Shown here: positions 1 to 8,704 of the stretch, in pieces
Numbering within the stretch: the first letter of the stretch is position 1
Layout: every line of letters starts with the position of its first letter
Assembly: GCA_020025275.1 (NCBI GenBank)
Contig: JAHHSI010000031.1
Span: 1-24,205, forward strand
Source: Oscillospiraceae bacterium
Lineage (GTDB): Bacteria; Bacillota; Clostridia; Oscillospirales; Oscillospiraceae
Length of the DNA: 24,205 bases
Direction of reading: 5' to 3'
Position numbers and translations under genes: made by a program
The notes under the pieces: model-generated
Told to the model about the DNA's origin: nothing
What the model saw: the letters and a program-made list of their open reading frames with translations, nothing else
Database searches by the model: none

Positions 1-601
1 CGCTGATGAGGGTCGGCTTGAGCATGGGCACCACCACGGAGAAGAAGGTGCGGAAGGGGCCGCAGCCGTCGATCACGGCCGCCTCCTCGATCTCCAGCGG
101 GATGCTTTTCACAAACCCGACGAACATAAAGACCGCCAGTCCCGCACCAAAGCCCAGATAGATGACCGGAATAGTCCACGGCGTATCAAGTCCCAGTGTG
201 TCGGCCGTCTTGGAGAGGGTAAACATCACCATCTGGAACGGCACCACCATGGAGAACACGCACAGAAGATAGGTCAGACGGCAGAACCGGCTGTCCACCC
301 GGGAGATATACCACGCCGCCATCGATGTGAAAAGCAGGATCAGCGCCGTGGAGAGCACCGTGATCAGCAGGCTGTAAAAGGCAGACTTCCAAAATGAACC
401 ACCCAGCGTGATGCCGGTGATGAAGTTCTGCCACCCGGCAAAGCTCTCTTTTGTGGGCAGGGCAAAGGTCTCCGTCTTTACAAAGGTGTTAATCTTAAAA
501 GCGTTCAGCACCACCATGACCACCGGCATCAGATAGATCACGGAGACAATGGCCAGCACGATGCTCAACACCGTGCGCCCTGCGTGTTTTTTCGTTTTCA
601 T
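1..601 (-). CDS. Carbohydrate ABC transporter permease, MalG type (partial, C-terminus outside window)
   Basis: This is one of the two membrane subunits of a carbohydrate ABC importer of the MalG/ABC-2 sugar permease family. About 200 codons are visible and the reading frame is open to the window edge. The N-terminus MKTKKHAGRTVLSIVLAIV leads into a first membrane segment. Further hydrophobic stretches follow, and near the visible end is the EAA loop (EEAAVIDGCGPFRTFF), which contacts the cytoplasmic ATPase. The ATG at 601 shares one base with the TGA stop of the upstream permease (TGATG), so translation is probably coupled. An AAGGAGG site lies inside the end of that gene. Substrate cannot be told from the sequence. 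The family call is secure; the missing C-terminus and any downstream genes lie to the left of the window. Confidence 0.93.
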   Translation of the reverse strand, partial: MKTKKHAGRTVLSIVLAIVSVIYLMPVVMVVLNAFKINTFVKTETFALPTKESFAGWQNFITGITLGGSFWKSAFYSLLITVLSTALILLFTSMAAWYISRVDSRFCRLTYLLCVFSMVVPFQMVMFTLSKTADTLGLDTPWTIPVIYLGFGAGLAVFMFVGFVKSIPLEIEEAAVIDGCGPFRTFFSVVVPMLKPTLIS

Positions 602-1515
602 CACTGCTGCACCTCCTTTTTCCGGGTCGCCGTCAGCTGGATAAGCCCCAGTGCCGTCACCAGTACAAAGAACAGCACGGCCTTGGCCTGCGCCGTACCG
701 CGGGAGTTCACGCTCTGGCCATAGAAGGTGTTATAGATGTTCAGCGCCAGCATTTCCGTGGTCTTGACGGAACTGCCGTCGGGCTGGATCACAAAGGGCT
801 GTCCGGCCGTCAATGCCAGATTCTGGTCAAAGAGCTTGAAGCCATTGGTCAGCGACAGGAACGTACAGATGGTGATGGAGGGCATCACATTGGGGATGGT
901 GACACGCCACAGTGTCTGCCAGCGGCTGGCCCCGTCGATGCGGGCCGCCTCCAGCATATCTTCCGGTACGGCCTGCAGCCCTGCTATGTAGATAATCATC
1001 ATATAGCCGATCTGCTGCCAGCACATCAGGATCACAAGCCCCCAAAAGCCAAAGCGGCTCTCCAGAAGAATGGACGTATTGAAACGGCTGAGGATCCCGT
1101 CAAAGATCATGGACCAGATATAGCCCAGCACGATCCCGCCGATGAGATTCGGCATGAAAAAGACGGTGCGGAACAAATTGGCGCCCTTGATCTTCTGGGT
1201 CAGGGCATAGGCCACCGCAAAGGCCAGCACGTTGATGAGGACCAGCGACACCACCGCATAGAGGGCCGTATACCAGAAGGCATGCATAAAGCTGGCGTCC
1301 TGCAGCGCCTTGCCGTAGTTCTCCAAACCAATAAACTCCGCATCACTGGTGGTGCGGAATTTGCAGAAGGACAGGTACAGGCCCTTCAAGAACGGATACA
1401 CAAATCCGATCAAAAACGCGGCCACCATGGGGCCGATAAACACCGGCGCCCAGCGGCGGATCGGGCGGCGCACCAGCCGGCTGTTGACAGCGGCCGGATC
1501 CCTGCGTTTGCTCAT
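601..1515 (-). CDS. Sugar ABC transporter permease, MalF type
   Basis: This 304-residue integral membrane subunit of a carbohydrate ABC importer has about six hydrophobic segments, at roughly residues 22-50, 85-110, 118-140, 152-180, 205-225 and 278-296. The EAA loop EAARIDGASRWQTLWRVTIP is at about residues 189-208, the contact site for the ATPase subunit. The length is normal for the family. The start is the ATG at 1515 (MSKRRDPAAV), preceded by GAGAGGA at a spacing of about nine bases. It lies downstream of the solute-binding lipoprotein gene across a 143-base gap containing a strong hairpin, and directly upstream of a MalG-type partner with a one-base overlap. No ATPase gene is visible; such importers often share a common MsmK/MalK-type ATPase encoded elsewhere (family knowledge, not seen here). 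Confidence 0.94.
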   Translation of the reverse strand: MSKRRDPAAVNSRLVRRPIRRWAPVFIGPMVAAFLIGFVYPFLKGLYLSFCKFRTTSDAEFIGLENYGKALQDASFMHAFWYTALYAVVSLVLINVLAFAVAYALTQKIKGANLFRTVFFMPNLIGGIVLGYIWSMIFDGILSRFNTSILLESRFGFWGLVILMCWQQIGYMMIIYIAGLQAVPEDMLEAARIDGASRWQTLWRVTIPNVMPSITICTFLSLTNGFKLFDQNLALTAGQPFVIQPDGSSVKTTEMLALNIYNTFYGQSVNSRGTAQAKAVLFFVLVTALGLIQLTATRKKEVQQ

Positions 1516-1596
1516 GCGTCTTCATCCTCTCTTTTTACACAAATCTCTCCACGTCATCCGCCTCATGCGGCGGCTGCCATGCCATATAAAATAGGA

Positions 1597-1626
1597 GCCG
1601 GGGCGGGCGAGTCCACCCGCCCCGGC
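1597..1626 (-). terminator. Intercistronic hairpin between solute-binding protein and permease genes
   Basis: An 11-bp perfect GC-rich stem (arms 1597-1607 and 1616-1626, loop of eight bases) is followed on the minus strand by TCCTATTTTATAT. The run after the stem is U-rich but interrupted, so this looks like a leaky terminator or a 3' stabilising hairpin. In binding-protein-dependent importers such hairpins commonly let the binding protein be made in excess of the permeases. That role is inferred here. Confidence 0.7.
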
Positions 1627-1658
1627 AAAGGGTCACCTCACACAAGGATGTCTTTCAT

Positions 1659-2942
1659 TCAGCTGTTGGCTGCGGCATACTGGGTTGCCCAGCCGTCCAC
1701 AAAGGCGGTCTTGACTGCCGCCCAGTTGGCATCTGTCGGGTTGGCGTCATACTGGTTCATAGCGCTGACCAGACCGGCACGCCACTCGTTGACGTTGGGG
1801 GTGTAGTTGAACGCCCAAGTCATGGTGTAGTTGCCCTTGGCGGTGTAGTCCAGTGCATTGGCAAAGAACACGTTCTCCGGCGTCTTGGCCTGCTTGTAGG
1901 GGATGGGGCCGAACTGCTCGGCCATCACGGTGGTGCCCTTCTCGGAGGTCACCATCCAGTACATGAAGTCCAGCGTGGCCTTGATGTCCGCCTCAGAGGC
2001 GTTGGCATTGACGGCCCAGCAGTTCTCGGTGCCGCAGTTCAGACCGGCCTTCTCTTCGCCCTCCACTCCGCAGTAGAAGGGGATCATGGCCAGATCCTCG
2101 CTGTTCATTCCGGCATCCACCAGACCGGCATACTCCCAAGAGCCGTTCTGATAGAACACGGCCTTTCCGGCCTTGAACTCACCGGCGGCATCAAACCCAC
2201 CGGTGGCCAGCTTATCGGGCGTCACGGCCGAATTGTTGATATACAGATCCCACAGGTTTCTGAAGTTATCCACATAGGTGCCCTTGATGGCGGCGGGGCA
2301 GGCGTCCCACTTCTCATCCACGGACTCATAGTACAGTGCGGCGTTGGCCAGATGGCCGGTGAAGCGCCAGGAGGAGCTGTCGTCCATGCCGGAGGAGGTG
2401 AAGGCGTCAAAGCCCAGCTCACCGGCACGGCTATGGATGTCCTCGGCCACCTTCTTCAAACTCTCAAAGTTGGTGATCTCAGAGAGGTCGTGGCCGGCAT
2501 CCTTCAAAAGCTTGGTGTTGACAATGATGCCGAAGCACTCATAGCAGTAACCGATGGAGCACAGCTTGCCGCTGGGATCATAGAGGTTGTAGTCCTGCGT
2601 GCTCAGTTCCTTGGCAACGGCTGTGTCCTTCAGGTCATAGCAGGTGTCACCCCAGGTATTGACAGCGGCCTGATTGCCCACCACGAACAGGGTCGGGGCC
2701 TTCTCCTTGTCCATTTCGGCCGTGAGGGTGCTCTCATACTCACCGGACGCGGCCGTCACAATACTGACCGGAACGCCGGTCTCCTTGGTATACTCTGCGG
2801 CGACCTGCTCCAGTGCATCCTTCGCCTCGGGCTTGAAATTCAGCCAGTATACAGAGCCTTTGTCGTCTTTGCCGCCACCGCCGCAGGCCACCAGAGACAA
2901 GGCCATGACAAGGGCAAGCATCATCGCAAGAAACTTTTTCAT
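1659..2942 (-). CDS. Extracellular solute-binding lipoprotein (family 1), carbohydrate ABC transporter
   Basis: This 427-residue substrate-binding protein captures the sugar outside the cell and delivers it to the two permeases encoded next. The N-terminus MKKFLAMMLALVMALSLVAC is a lipoprotein signal with the lipobox Cys at residue 20, followed by a Gly-rich linker, so the mature protein should be lipid-anchored. The rest has the pattern of family 1 binding proteins, including NGSWEYAGL and the C-terminal FVDGWATQYA region. Length is typical. The start at 2942 has AAGGAG about eight bases upstream. It lies 56 bases downstream of the LacI-family regulator gene, so the regulator, binding protein and permeases appear to form one operon. 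The ligand is not evident. Confidence 0.94.
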   Translation of the reverse strand: MKKFLAMMLALVMALSLVACGGGGKDDKGSVYWLNFKPEAKDALEQVAAEYTKETGVPVSIVTAASGEYESTLTAEMDKEKAPTLFVVGNQAAVNTWGDTCYDLKDTAVAKELSTQDYNLYDPSGKLCSIGYCYECFGIIVNTKLLKDAGHDLSEITNFESLKKVAEDIHSRAGELGFDAFTSSGMDDSSSWRFTGHLANAALYYESVDEKWDACPAAIKGTYVDNFRNLWDLYINNSAVTPDKLATGGFDAAGEFKAGKAVFYQNGSWEYAGLVDAGMNSEDLAMIPFYCGVEGEEKAGLNCGTENCWAVNANASEADIKATLDFMYWMVTSEKGTTVMAEQFGPIPYKQAKTPENVFFANALDYTAKGNYTMTWAFNYTPNVNEWRAGLVSAMNQYDANPTDANWAAVKTAFVDGWATQYAAANS

Positions 2943-2970
2943 CGTTACTTCTCCTTCTCAAATAAAATGT

Positions 2971-2999
2971 ATTTTCAGCTCCTCCCCGGAGCGGAAAAT
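2971..2999 (-). other. Hairpin between the lacI-type gene and the binding-protein gene
   Basis: An imperfect stem starts at the regulator's stop codon. GAAAAT and GGAGC on one arm pair with ATTTTC and GCTCC on the other, with one mismatch and a five-base loop (2971-2999). On the minus strand it is followed by a weakly T-rich stretch (ACATTTTATTT). It could be an attenuator or an mRNA processing or stability element separating regulator from transporter expression. Its role is inferred. Confidence 0.5.
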
Positions 3000-4012
3000 C
3001 AACGCAGAGGCTGCACGGATCGGCCGGCACGGAACGTGGTGGGCAGCAGCTCGTGGCGGTGCTCGCCCTTCCCCTGCAGCACATCCAGCAGGATCTCCAC
3101 GCTGCGCCGTCCCATCTCCGCCTTGGGCTGGCAGAAGGTGCTCAGCTGCGGATGGATATAGTCGGACACCTCCAGACCGTCAATGGCCAGCACCGAACAA
3201 TCCTCCGGCACACGCCGTCCCGCCTCCCGCAGCGCCCGCATGGCGCCGATGGCCATGTTGTCCGAAATCGCAAACAGCGCTGTAAAGTCGGCCTTTCCCT
3301 TCAATTTTTCCGCCATGGCCTCATAGGCACAGCGAATATCAAAGCTCCCCACACTGATGACAAGGTCATCCTCCCGCGGCAGGCTCAGCTCTGCCATAGC
3401 ACGCTGATAGCCCTCATAGCGCAGCTGGCTGATGGAGCGGTCATCCTTTTGGGAGATCAGGGCCGCAATGCGGCGGTGTCCCTGCTGATAGAGGGTCTTG
3501 ACCGCCCGATAGGCCTCCTCCTCATCGGCAATAGACACGGAAGAAAAGGCATCACGCTGCAAGGTACCGTATTGATTGCTATAGGAACAGCACACGAACG
3601 GCACCGTCAGCGGGGCCACTTCCTGCGGCGTATAGTCAGACCGTCCGCCCAGAAAAATCAGGCCTTGCAGCCGCTTTTCCCGTTCCAGCATGGCCCCGTA
3701 CTTGATCTCGTCGTCCTGCCCGCCGATCTGCTGCATCACCATGGTGCAGCCCCGGGCATTGATGGTCTCCCCCACAGCACGGATAATATCGGTATAAAAG
3801 GGATTCGAGACACCGCGCACCACCACGCCGATGGAGTCGGACTTAGTCTTGACCAGATCTCTGGCACTGTTATTTGGGACATAATTGCTGCTCTCGATCA
3901 CCGCCAGCACCTTGCGCCGATTCTCCTCACTGACATCCGGCCGGTCGTTCAGCACCCGTGATACGGTGCTGATGCTCACACCGCAGAGCCGTGCAATGTC
4001 CTTGATCGTCAT
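2999..4012 (-). CDS. LacI-family transcriptional regulator
   Basis: This is a 337-residue LacI/GalR-family regulator. The N-terminal helix-turn-helix and hinge (residues 1-57) contain IKDIARLCGVSISTVSRVLN and NYVPNNSARDL, textbook features of the family. The periplasmic-binding-protein-like effector domain (about 60-330) includes SIGVVVRGVSNPF and the DFTALFAISDNMAIGA region. The ATG at 4012 is preferred because GGGGAG lies four to five bases upstream. A GTG at 4024 in the same frame would extend it by four residues, but its Shine-Dalgarno sequence would abut the start. It heads the operon for the sugar importer and probably represses it, and itself, through the palindrome at 4062-4089. The inducer is unknown, presumably the transported sugar or a derivative. 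Confidence 0.95.
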   Translation of the reverse strand: MTIKDIARLCGVSISTVSRVLNDRPDVSEENRRKVLAVIESSNYVPNNSARDLVKTKSDSIGVVVRGVSNPFYTDIIRAVGETINARGCTMVMQQIGGQDDEIKYGAMLEREKRLQGLIFLGGRSDYTPQEVAPLTVPFVCCSYSNQYGTLQRDAFSSVSIADEEEAYRAVKTLYQQGHRRIAALISQKDDRSISQLRYEGYQRAMAELSLPREDDLVISVGSFDIRCAYEAMAEKLKGKADFTALFAISDNMAIGAMRALREAGRRVPEDCSVLAIDGLEVSDYIHPQLSTFCQPKAEMGRRSVEILLDVLQGKGEHRHELLPTTFRAGRSVQPLR

Positions 4013-4061
4013 ATGTCTCCCCACTCCCTGCGGAACTTCGTCAAATCTTCCTGTTTTTCGT

Positions 4062-4089
4062 CTGAAAACCTTACCGGTAACGTTTTCAG
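4062..4089 (-). promoter_or_regulatory. LacI-type operator palindrome downstream of the importer promoter
   Basis: A 28-bp palindrome has a single mismatched pair (4070/4081). Outer arms CTGAAAAC (4062-4069) and GTTTTCAG (4082-4089) flank the perfect 10-bp core TTACCGGTAA (4071-4080). It has the central CG typical of LacI-family sites. It lies about nine bases past the expected transcription start and about 50 bases before the regulator's start codon, so it fits a roadblock-type operator for autoregulation of the whole operon. Confidence 0.8.
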
Positions 4090-4104
4090 TTTCTGTCGGG
4101 TATT

Positions 4105-4133
4105 ATAGTATCAAGTTTGCCATAGACTGTCAA
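4105..4133 (-). promoter_or_regulatory. Sigma-A promoter of the lacI-sugar importer operon
   Basis: On the minus strand there is a perfect -35 TTGACA (4128-4133), a 17-base spacer and a -10 TACTAT (4105-4110) overlapping a TATAAT. Transcription would start near 4098, just before the palindromic operator. The match to the consensus is strong. Confidence 0.82.
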
Positions 4134-4339
4134 TGCACGTCCGTCATTTTTTCCAAATCCCACAGAGACTATTTGTTCTATATAGTAAAAGTGACGATAA
4201 ATTCACGTAACTTATTCCATACATTCGGAATATGATCGTTTAATCTGCCCTTCCGTCCCGTCTCCTTGAGGGGTGTTTTATCCCTGCGGACGCCCCCGCC
4301 TGCGCCGCCGGACAAACTGCCGCCGGCGGCCCTGCGGCG

Positions 4340-4379
4340 AAAAAGCAGGGATGCCCGCCGCAATGGCGAGCATCCCTGC
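4340..4379 (-). terminator. Intrinsic terminator after the NEAT surface-protein gene
   Basis: A perfect 10-bp stem GCAGGGATGC/GCATCCCTGC (4345-4354 and 4370-4379) has an inner CGCC/GGCG pair, and on the minus strand five Ts (4340-4344) follow directly. It lies about 50 bases beyond the stop codon at 4432. Between it and the lacI promoter, bases 4140-4339 hold no gene: an AT-rich stretch to about 4250, then a GC-rich stretch with another 8-bp stem (4304-4311/4323-4330) that lacks a T-run. Confidence 0.88.
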
Positions 4380-4431
4380 CCAGGGCGTCACGCAGCCTTC
4401 GCTCAGGAAGACCTGTGTGCGCATCGTTTTT

Positions 4432-7400
4432 TTAGCGGATGATCCGACGCTTTTTACCGATCACCAGCGCCGCCGCACCGGCAGCCGATCCCAGTGCAAG
4501 ACCCAACAGCGCCGCCATCGGCGTAGTGTCACCGGTCTGGGGGCTGGTGCCGCCGTGGGCCGGATCGGCACTGGTACTGCCGGCCTCCACCAGTGCATAG
4601 GTGCTCATCTGCTTTTGAATGACCTGATAGTAGCCGTTTTCCACCGTGCCGTTGATCCGGGTTTTTGTGCCGTCGGAATTGATTCTGTACAGCACCAGCT
4701 TGGATGCGTCATAGCCCTCGGGGATCTTGTAGGAGACGGTCACCTTGCCGTTGGGCTGAACCTCCTCGCCCTGCCGATTTTCAAAGTGGATGTCATAGAG
4801 TTTGAACTTTTTGCCCACACTCTCCACACTCTGGGCCGCATTGGCATACGCCTGACCGGAGGTAATGGGTGTAACCACCAACAGGACTTCCTCGGTAAAG
4901 ACTCCCGGCTCGGCATACACCTTGATGCCGGTGGCCGGGTCCTCCAGCTGTACCGCCGGCAGTTCCGGCTTCGGAGGCTCCACGGGTTTTTCGGTTTCAC
5001 CGCCATCGGTCTTGACCGCCGTGCTCCAATCCAGCTTGATCCGGGCGTTCATCAGCTGATCCCCCATGGGCGTGTCCGGAGCCTTAAAGCGCACGGGAAG
5101 ATAGGTGATCCCTTTGAGGCCGTCAGGCTGTGCACCATCGGGCAGGTGGAAGGCAAAGTGCTTGATGTACTCGATCTCGTGGCCGGCAGGCTTGGTGGTC
5201 ATCTTCTCCGTTCTCAGGATCTCCACCGACTGTCCGTCCATCTCGATCTGGGTGATGGCACTGATGATGGGGCCCATGGCCACCGGGCTGGTGGTCACCT
5301 CCACGCGCGTCACCCGGCCGTCCTTCACCGTGACCAGCGCCTGGCGATTGTCGGTCAAGGCCGCATCGCCCATGGAGGGGCGGTTATCCGTCTCATGCCA
5401 CAGGGCAATCTCCACCTTATAGGTGCCGTCAATCTGCTCCGTATCGGGCTTGTTGGGTGTTTCAGGAGCAATATCCTTATCCATCTTCACCAGTGCAGGC
5501 TGAGAGGCATAGGCGGTCTTGCCTTCCTCATCACGGATGGCCAGCATATACAGCTTATCTTTGGCGGTATCGAATGCGGGCAGCGTAAAGCCGGCTGCCT
5601 CTACTTTGCCATAGGCCTTGATGGTGCCGGTGGCGAAATCCTCGCCCTCCACCACCACAGCCATCAGTGTCCCGGCAGCATCACCCACGTCCACACGGAC
5701 CGTTCTTCCGTCCACCTGCGCCTCATAGGACTCTGCCAACTGCAGCGTATCGTCCTGCATCACCAGTTTCCACAGATTGGTCTCCAGCGGCTGCACGGCG
5801 GTGACCTTCTGAGGAATCCCGGTGGCCGCATCCACGGTCATCAGGATCTTCCCGGCATCCAGATACAGGCAGGCAGGGGCTTCCAGATTCTGAGAAGCCA
5901 GCTCGTACATCCCGTTCAGGCGGCCCTTGGGGCTGACGCCGATGGTGACATAGTCGCCCAGTGCATCCTCCATGACATCACGCAGGGAGTAGTTCTTCGG
6001 TGTGATACGGGAGTCATTGGAACCGAAGCCGTACTGCTCATCCGTCATCATAGCCATACTGGGGGCGAAGATATAGTCCTCCGTCTTGACCAGCGTGGTC
6101 ACATCCTTGGCAGGATGGCCAAAGCCGGGGTCCATGTAATCATAAGTTTCGATGACGGATTTGACGATGGCTGCCCGCTCCGCCTCCGAAAACTGCTCTT
6201 CATAGAACCGGCCATTCATTTCCTTGCGCAGCTGGCTGTCCTGCCACCGCACATCCACATTCTCTTCATCAGCGGTGAAGGGGGCCTTGACACGCAGGTT
6301 CTCGGACATCAGCAGCAGCTTGCCGCTGCCGTCCTTGCCGCTGCCGTTATCCAACACACGGTATACGGCACCGTCCTTGCCGAAAACTACCTTACTGCCG
6401 CCCCAGCCCACGATCTCCGGATATTCGGCATAGGCATCACTGGGGTAGAACGGCTCATAGGGCGCATTGAAGGCGGAACTGCCCGTATTGGCCGTATGAC
6501 CGCTGCCGGCCTGGATCTGGTAGACCAGTGCCTTTCTTGCCGCCTTGAGAGCCTGTACGGACGAATCGATCTTCTCCTGTGTGAGCACTCCCAGCTCCAG
6601 ATCGGCCTTGCACTGCGCCAGCGTCTTTTCAAAGTGGGCCCAGCTGCTTTCTGTATAGGCGTCCTTCCGCTTTTCCATGGGAACTCTGGTGCTCCAGTCA
6701 GCGTCGGTATAGTACCCATACTGTGCTACCGCATCCTCCAACAGTGTCTTGAAGGGTCCCTTGACCATGGTGGCATAGTTCATCTGGAGTTTGGTTCGGA
6801 TCTCACTGCCGTTCTCATTGCCATTATTCAGCACAACATCAAAGATGCCGGAGGCGGGCACATAGGGCATTTCAAAGGTCAGTGTGCCGTTCTTATCCTC
6901 ATCCAATGTGTACTTGCAGGGGATCTCCCTGCCGTCCTGATCGAGGACCTTTGCCCCGTCCATGTAGATGAGGCCGTCCCAGTCGAGATAGCTGTTATAG
7001 TGGGCGGTCAGGATCTTCTTCCCGTCCACGATCTCTACCTTGACGTATTTGGCCAGAGACTTCTGGCCGATCACGGAGGTATCCACCGCCTCTACATGGA
7101 ACACCGTATCTCCCACAAAGGGATCTTGTACGATCGCACGCAGCCCTGCCGCAGCCTTGACCAGACCGGCATAGGCGGCCATCACATCCTCCGGCTGCTT
7201 GGCGCTCTCCAGCGCCTCCTGCACCGGCTTCTTGGTTTCCTCATAGTACGTGCCCTTTTGCAGCAGGGCCTCGGTTTCGTTGACCAGTTCCTGCAGTGCC
7301 TTGCGGAGATCCGTGGTTTCCGCCGGCTTGGTCACCTGAAGCGCCACGGCGGAGTTCATGACCGAGGAGTGGATCTGGGCATCGAAAATCTTCTCACTGC

Positions 7401-8556
7401 CCTCAAAGGCAGGCATCTTTACCAAGCACACACCGGAGTTGTCCTCACGCAGTACAAACTCCGTGGTGCAGCCGTCCACCTTCAGATCCGTGGCATAGGC
7501 CAGGATGCCCATAATGGTCGCCGGCTCAAACTGCAGCACCAGCATGGTTTCGCCCTTGGCATTGGTCAGCAGCCGGGCCTCCTTCTTCATGGTGGGGCCG
7601 GACATGGATTCCTGCGTATGGTCGTTGCTCTTGAGCAGCACCGCTTGGCACCGGCCAATGGTCCCCGCCGCATCGGGCTGGGGTTCCGGCTCCGGCATCG
7701 GATCTTCTCCGATGATCTCCTGGCGCTGCTCCGCCGTCAGCTCATTTTTGATGGTAAATCTGGTGGTCTGGCCCGCTGCGGTCAGGGCCACCTCCAATGT
7801 ATCTGCGCCGATCACGTCCTTGATCACCCGCAGCTCGGACAGCTCAAAGTCATAGTAGGTGTTGACCGTAAAGCCCATGGACTTCATGGTGCCGAAGGAA
7901 TGGCCGTTGATCTCTACGACCGCCTGTTCGCAAAACGCCGTCTTTTCGCTCAGGCCGCTGCCGAACTCCTTGAAGTCGATGCGCATGACCTTGGTCCCCC
8001 AGTTGTCCCGCACATAGGTGTAGGTGGGGTCCACCGTATACTGAGTGGTCGGCTTGGAGTCGGTTTCCAGAGAGGCCTTGAATTTCTCCCTCGCCTCCTG
8101 GGACATCTGGTTTTCCACTCCCTCGGCCCGGACGGTATATCCCTCCGGCGTAGTCACGGTGATGGTAAAGGTATCTTTCTCGTAGAACTCCTTGATGAAG
8201 TCCTTATGGAACGTGTGGAACGAGGACTTGGTGTCTTCCGTGGCAAAGGTCAGCTCTGCGTCCTTCCAAGACCACACCTTGCCGTCATCCACCTGGATCT
8301 TTCCGCGCTCCATGAGCCGAGCCCCCATCTGAGGTGTGAAACGATTCTCCTCCTCACCGTCCCAGTGCACCTGAAAGCTCACCTGAAACTCGGGTTCATC
8401 GTTCAAATCGACACGCAGCCGTGTCATGTACGGATTTGTACTGATGGCATAGTTCTTCTCCGGCACCGCCGTCTCAGCCGCCAGTGCCGAGGTGGGCAGC
8501 AGCGACAACAGCATCACCGCAGCCAGTACAAACGATACGATCTTTTTCATTTGCAT
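4432..8556 (-). CDS. Large sortase-anchored surface protein with NEAT-like, FIVAR-like and DUF6273-like modules
   Basis: This exported protein has 1374 residues. A signal peptide (MQMKKIVSFVLAAVML... to ALAAE, about residue 28) is followed by two unrecognised beta-type repeats (about 42-150 and 178-275). Next come a NEAT-like domain (about 297-408, SMSGPTMKKEARL), a FIVAR-like helical segment (416-475), a second possible NEAT-like unit (480-600) and a second FIVAR-like segment (636-680). Then follow a DUF6273-like region (about 718-1024, with DSQLRKEMNGRFYEEQFS), the clearest NEAT-like domain (1043-1178, WHETDNRPSMGDAAL) and an Ig-like C-terminal domain (1200-1325). The end is SPQTG (1338-1342), a membrane segment and KKRRIIR, a cell-wall sorting signal. 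NEAT domains typically bind haem, but the usual heme-coordinating YxxxY pair is not visible here. The start at 8556 has AGGAGG nine bases upstream; an in-frame ATG at 8688 would place 44 non-signal residues first. Confidence 0.88.
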   Translation of the reverse strand: MQMKKIVSFVLAAVMLLSLLPTSALAAETAVPEKNYAISTNPYMTRLRVDLNDEPEFQVSFQVHWDGEEENRFTPQMGARLMERGKIQVDDGKVWSWKDAELTFATEDTKSSFHTFHKDFIKEFYEKDTFTITVTTPEGYTVRAEGVENQMSQEAREKFKASLETDSKPTTQYTVDPTYTYVRDNWGTKVMRIDFKEFGSGLSEKTAFCEQAVVEINGHSFGTMKSMGFTVNTYYDFELSELRVIKDVIGADTLEVALTAAGQTTRFTIKNELTAEQRQEIIGEDPMPEPEPQPDAAGTIGRCQAVLLKSNDHTQESMSGPTMKKEARLLTNAKGETMLVLQFEPATIMGILAYATDLKVDGCTTEFVLREDNSGVCLVKMPAFEGSEKIFDAQIHSSVMNSAVALQVTKPAETTDLRKALQELVNETEALLQKGTYYEETKKPVQEALESAKQPEDVMAAYAGLVKAAAGLRAIVQDPFVGDTVFHVEAVDTSVIGQKSLAKYVKVEIVDGKKILTAHYNSYLDWDGLIYMDGAKVLDQDGREIPCKYTLDEDKNGTLTFEMPYVPASGIFDVVLNNGNENGSEIRTKLQMNYATMVKGPFKTLLEDAVAQYGYYTDADWSTRVPMEKRKDAYTESSWAHFEKTLAQCKADLELGVLTQEKIDSSVQALKAARKALVYQIQAGSGHTANTGSSAFNAPYEPFYPSDAYAEYPEIVGWGGSKVVFGKDGAVYRVLDNGSGKDGSGKLLLMSENLRVKAPFTADEENVDVRWQDSQLRKEMNGRFYEEQFSEAERAAIVKSVIETYDYMDPGFGHPAKDVTTLVKTEDYIFAPSMAMMTDEQYGFGSNDSRITPKNYSLRDVMEDALGDYVTIGVSPKGRLNGMYELASQNLEAPACLYLDAGKILMTVDAATGIPQKVTAVQPLETNLWKLVMQDDTLQLAESYEAQVDGRTVRVDVGDAAGTLMAVVVEGEDFATGTIKAYGKVEAAGFTLPAFDTAKDKLYMLAIRDEEGKTAYASQPALVKMDKDIAPETPNKPDTEQIDGTYKVEIALWHETDNRPSMGDAALTDNRQALVTVKDGRVTRVEVTTSPVAMGPIISAITQIEMDGQSVEILRTEKMTTKPAGHEIEYIKHFAFHLPDGAQPDGLKGITYLPVRFKAPDTPMGDQLMNARIKLDWSTAVKTDGGETEKPVEPPKPELPAVQLEDPATGIKVYAEPGVFTEEVLLVVTPITSGQAYANAAQSVESVGKKFKLYDIHFENRQGEEVQPNGKVTVSYKIPEGYDASKLVLYRINSDGTKTRINGTVENGYYQVIQKQMSTYALVEAGSTSADPAHGGTSPQTGDTTPMAALLGLALGSAAGAAALVIGKKRRIIR

Positions 8557-8704
8557 TCCTTTCTCCCTCCTGTGAGGGCTGTTTATTCTTCCCACGATGG
8601 ACGCACCTGCTGTGGGCACTCCCCCCTCTCCCGTAAATCGGTGCCGTGGAACGACCGGCGTCCTTTCCCGGATCGCTCCGACAGCCACCGCTCTCCCTGC
8701 GAAA

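Noticed and set aside
4013..4024. GTG start for the LacI-family regulator
   Set aside because: The purine-rich stretch upstream of the GTG abuts it too closely. GGGGAG is better spaced to the ATG at 4012, and LacI-family proteins normally begin a few residues before the IKDIA helix.
4213..4232. TATTCC-N8-GGAATA inverted repeat upstream of the lacI promoter
   Set aside because: Its arms are only 6 bp and it occurs once, in AT-rich DNA where such a repeat can arise by chance. No gene or promoter depends on it.
8557..8688. Upstream in-frame ATG for the NEAT surface protein (8688)
   Set aside because: It would put 44 charged residues before a classic signal peptide and has no good ribosome site. 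The ATG at 8556 has AGGAGG at proper distance.
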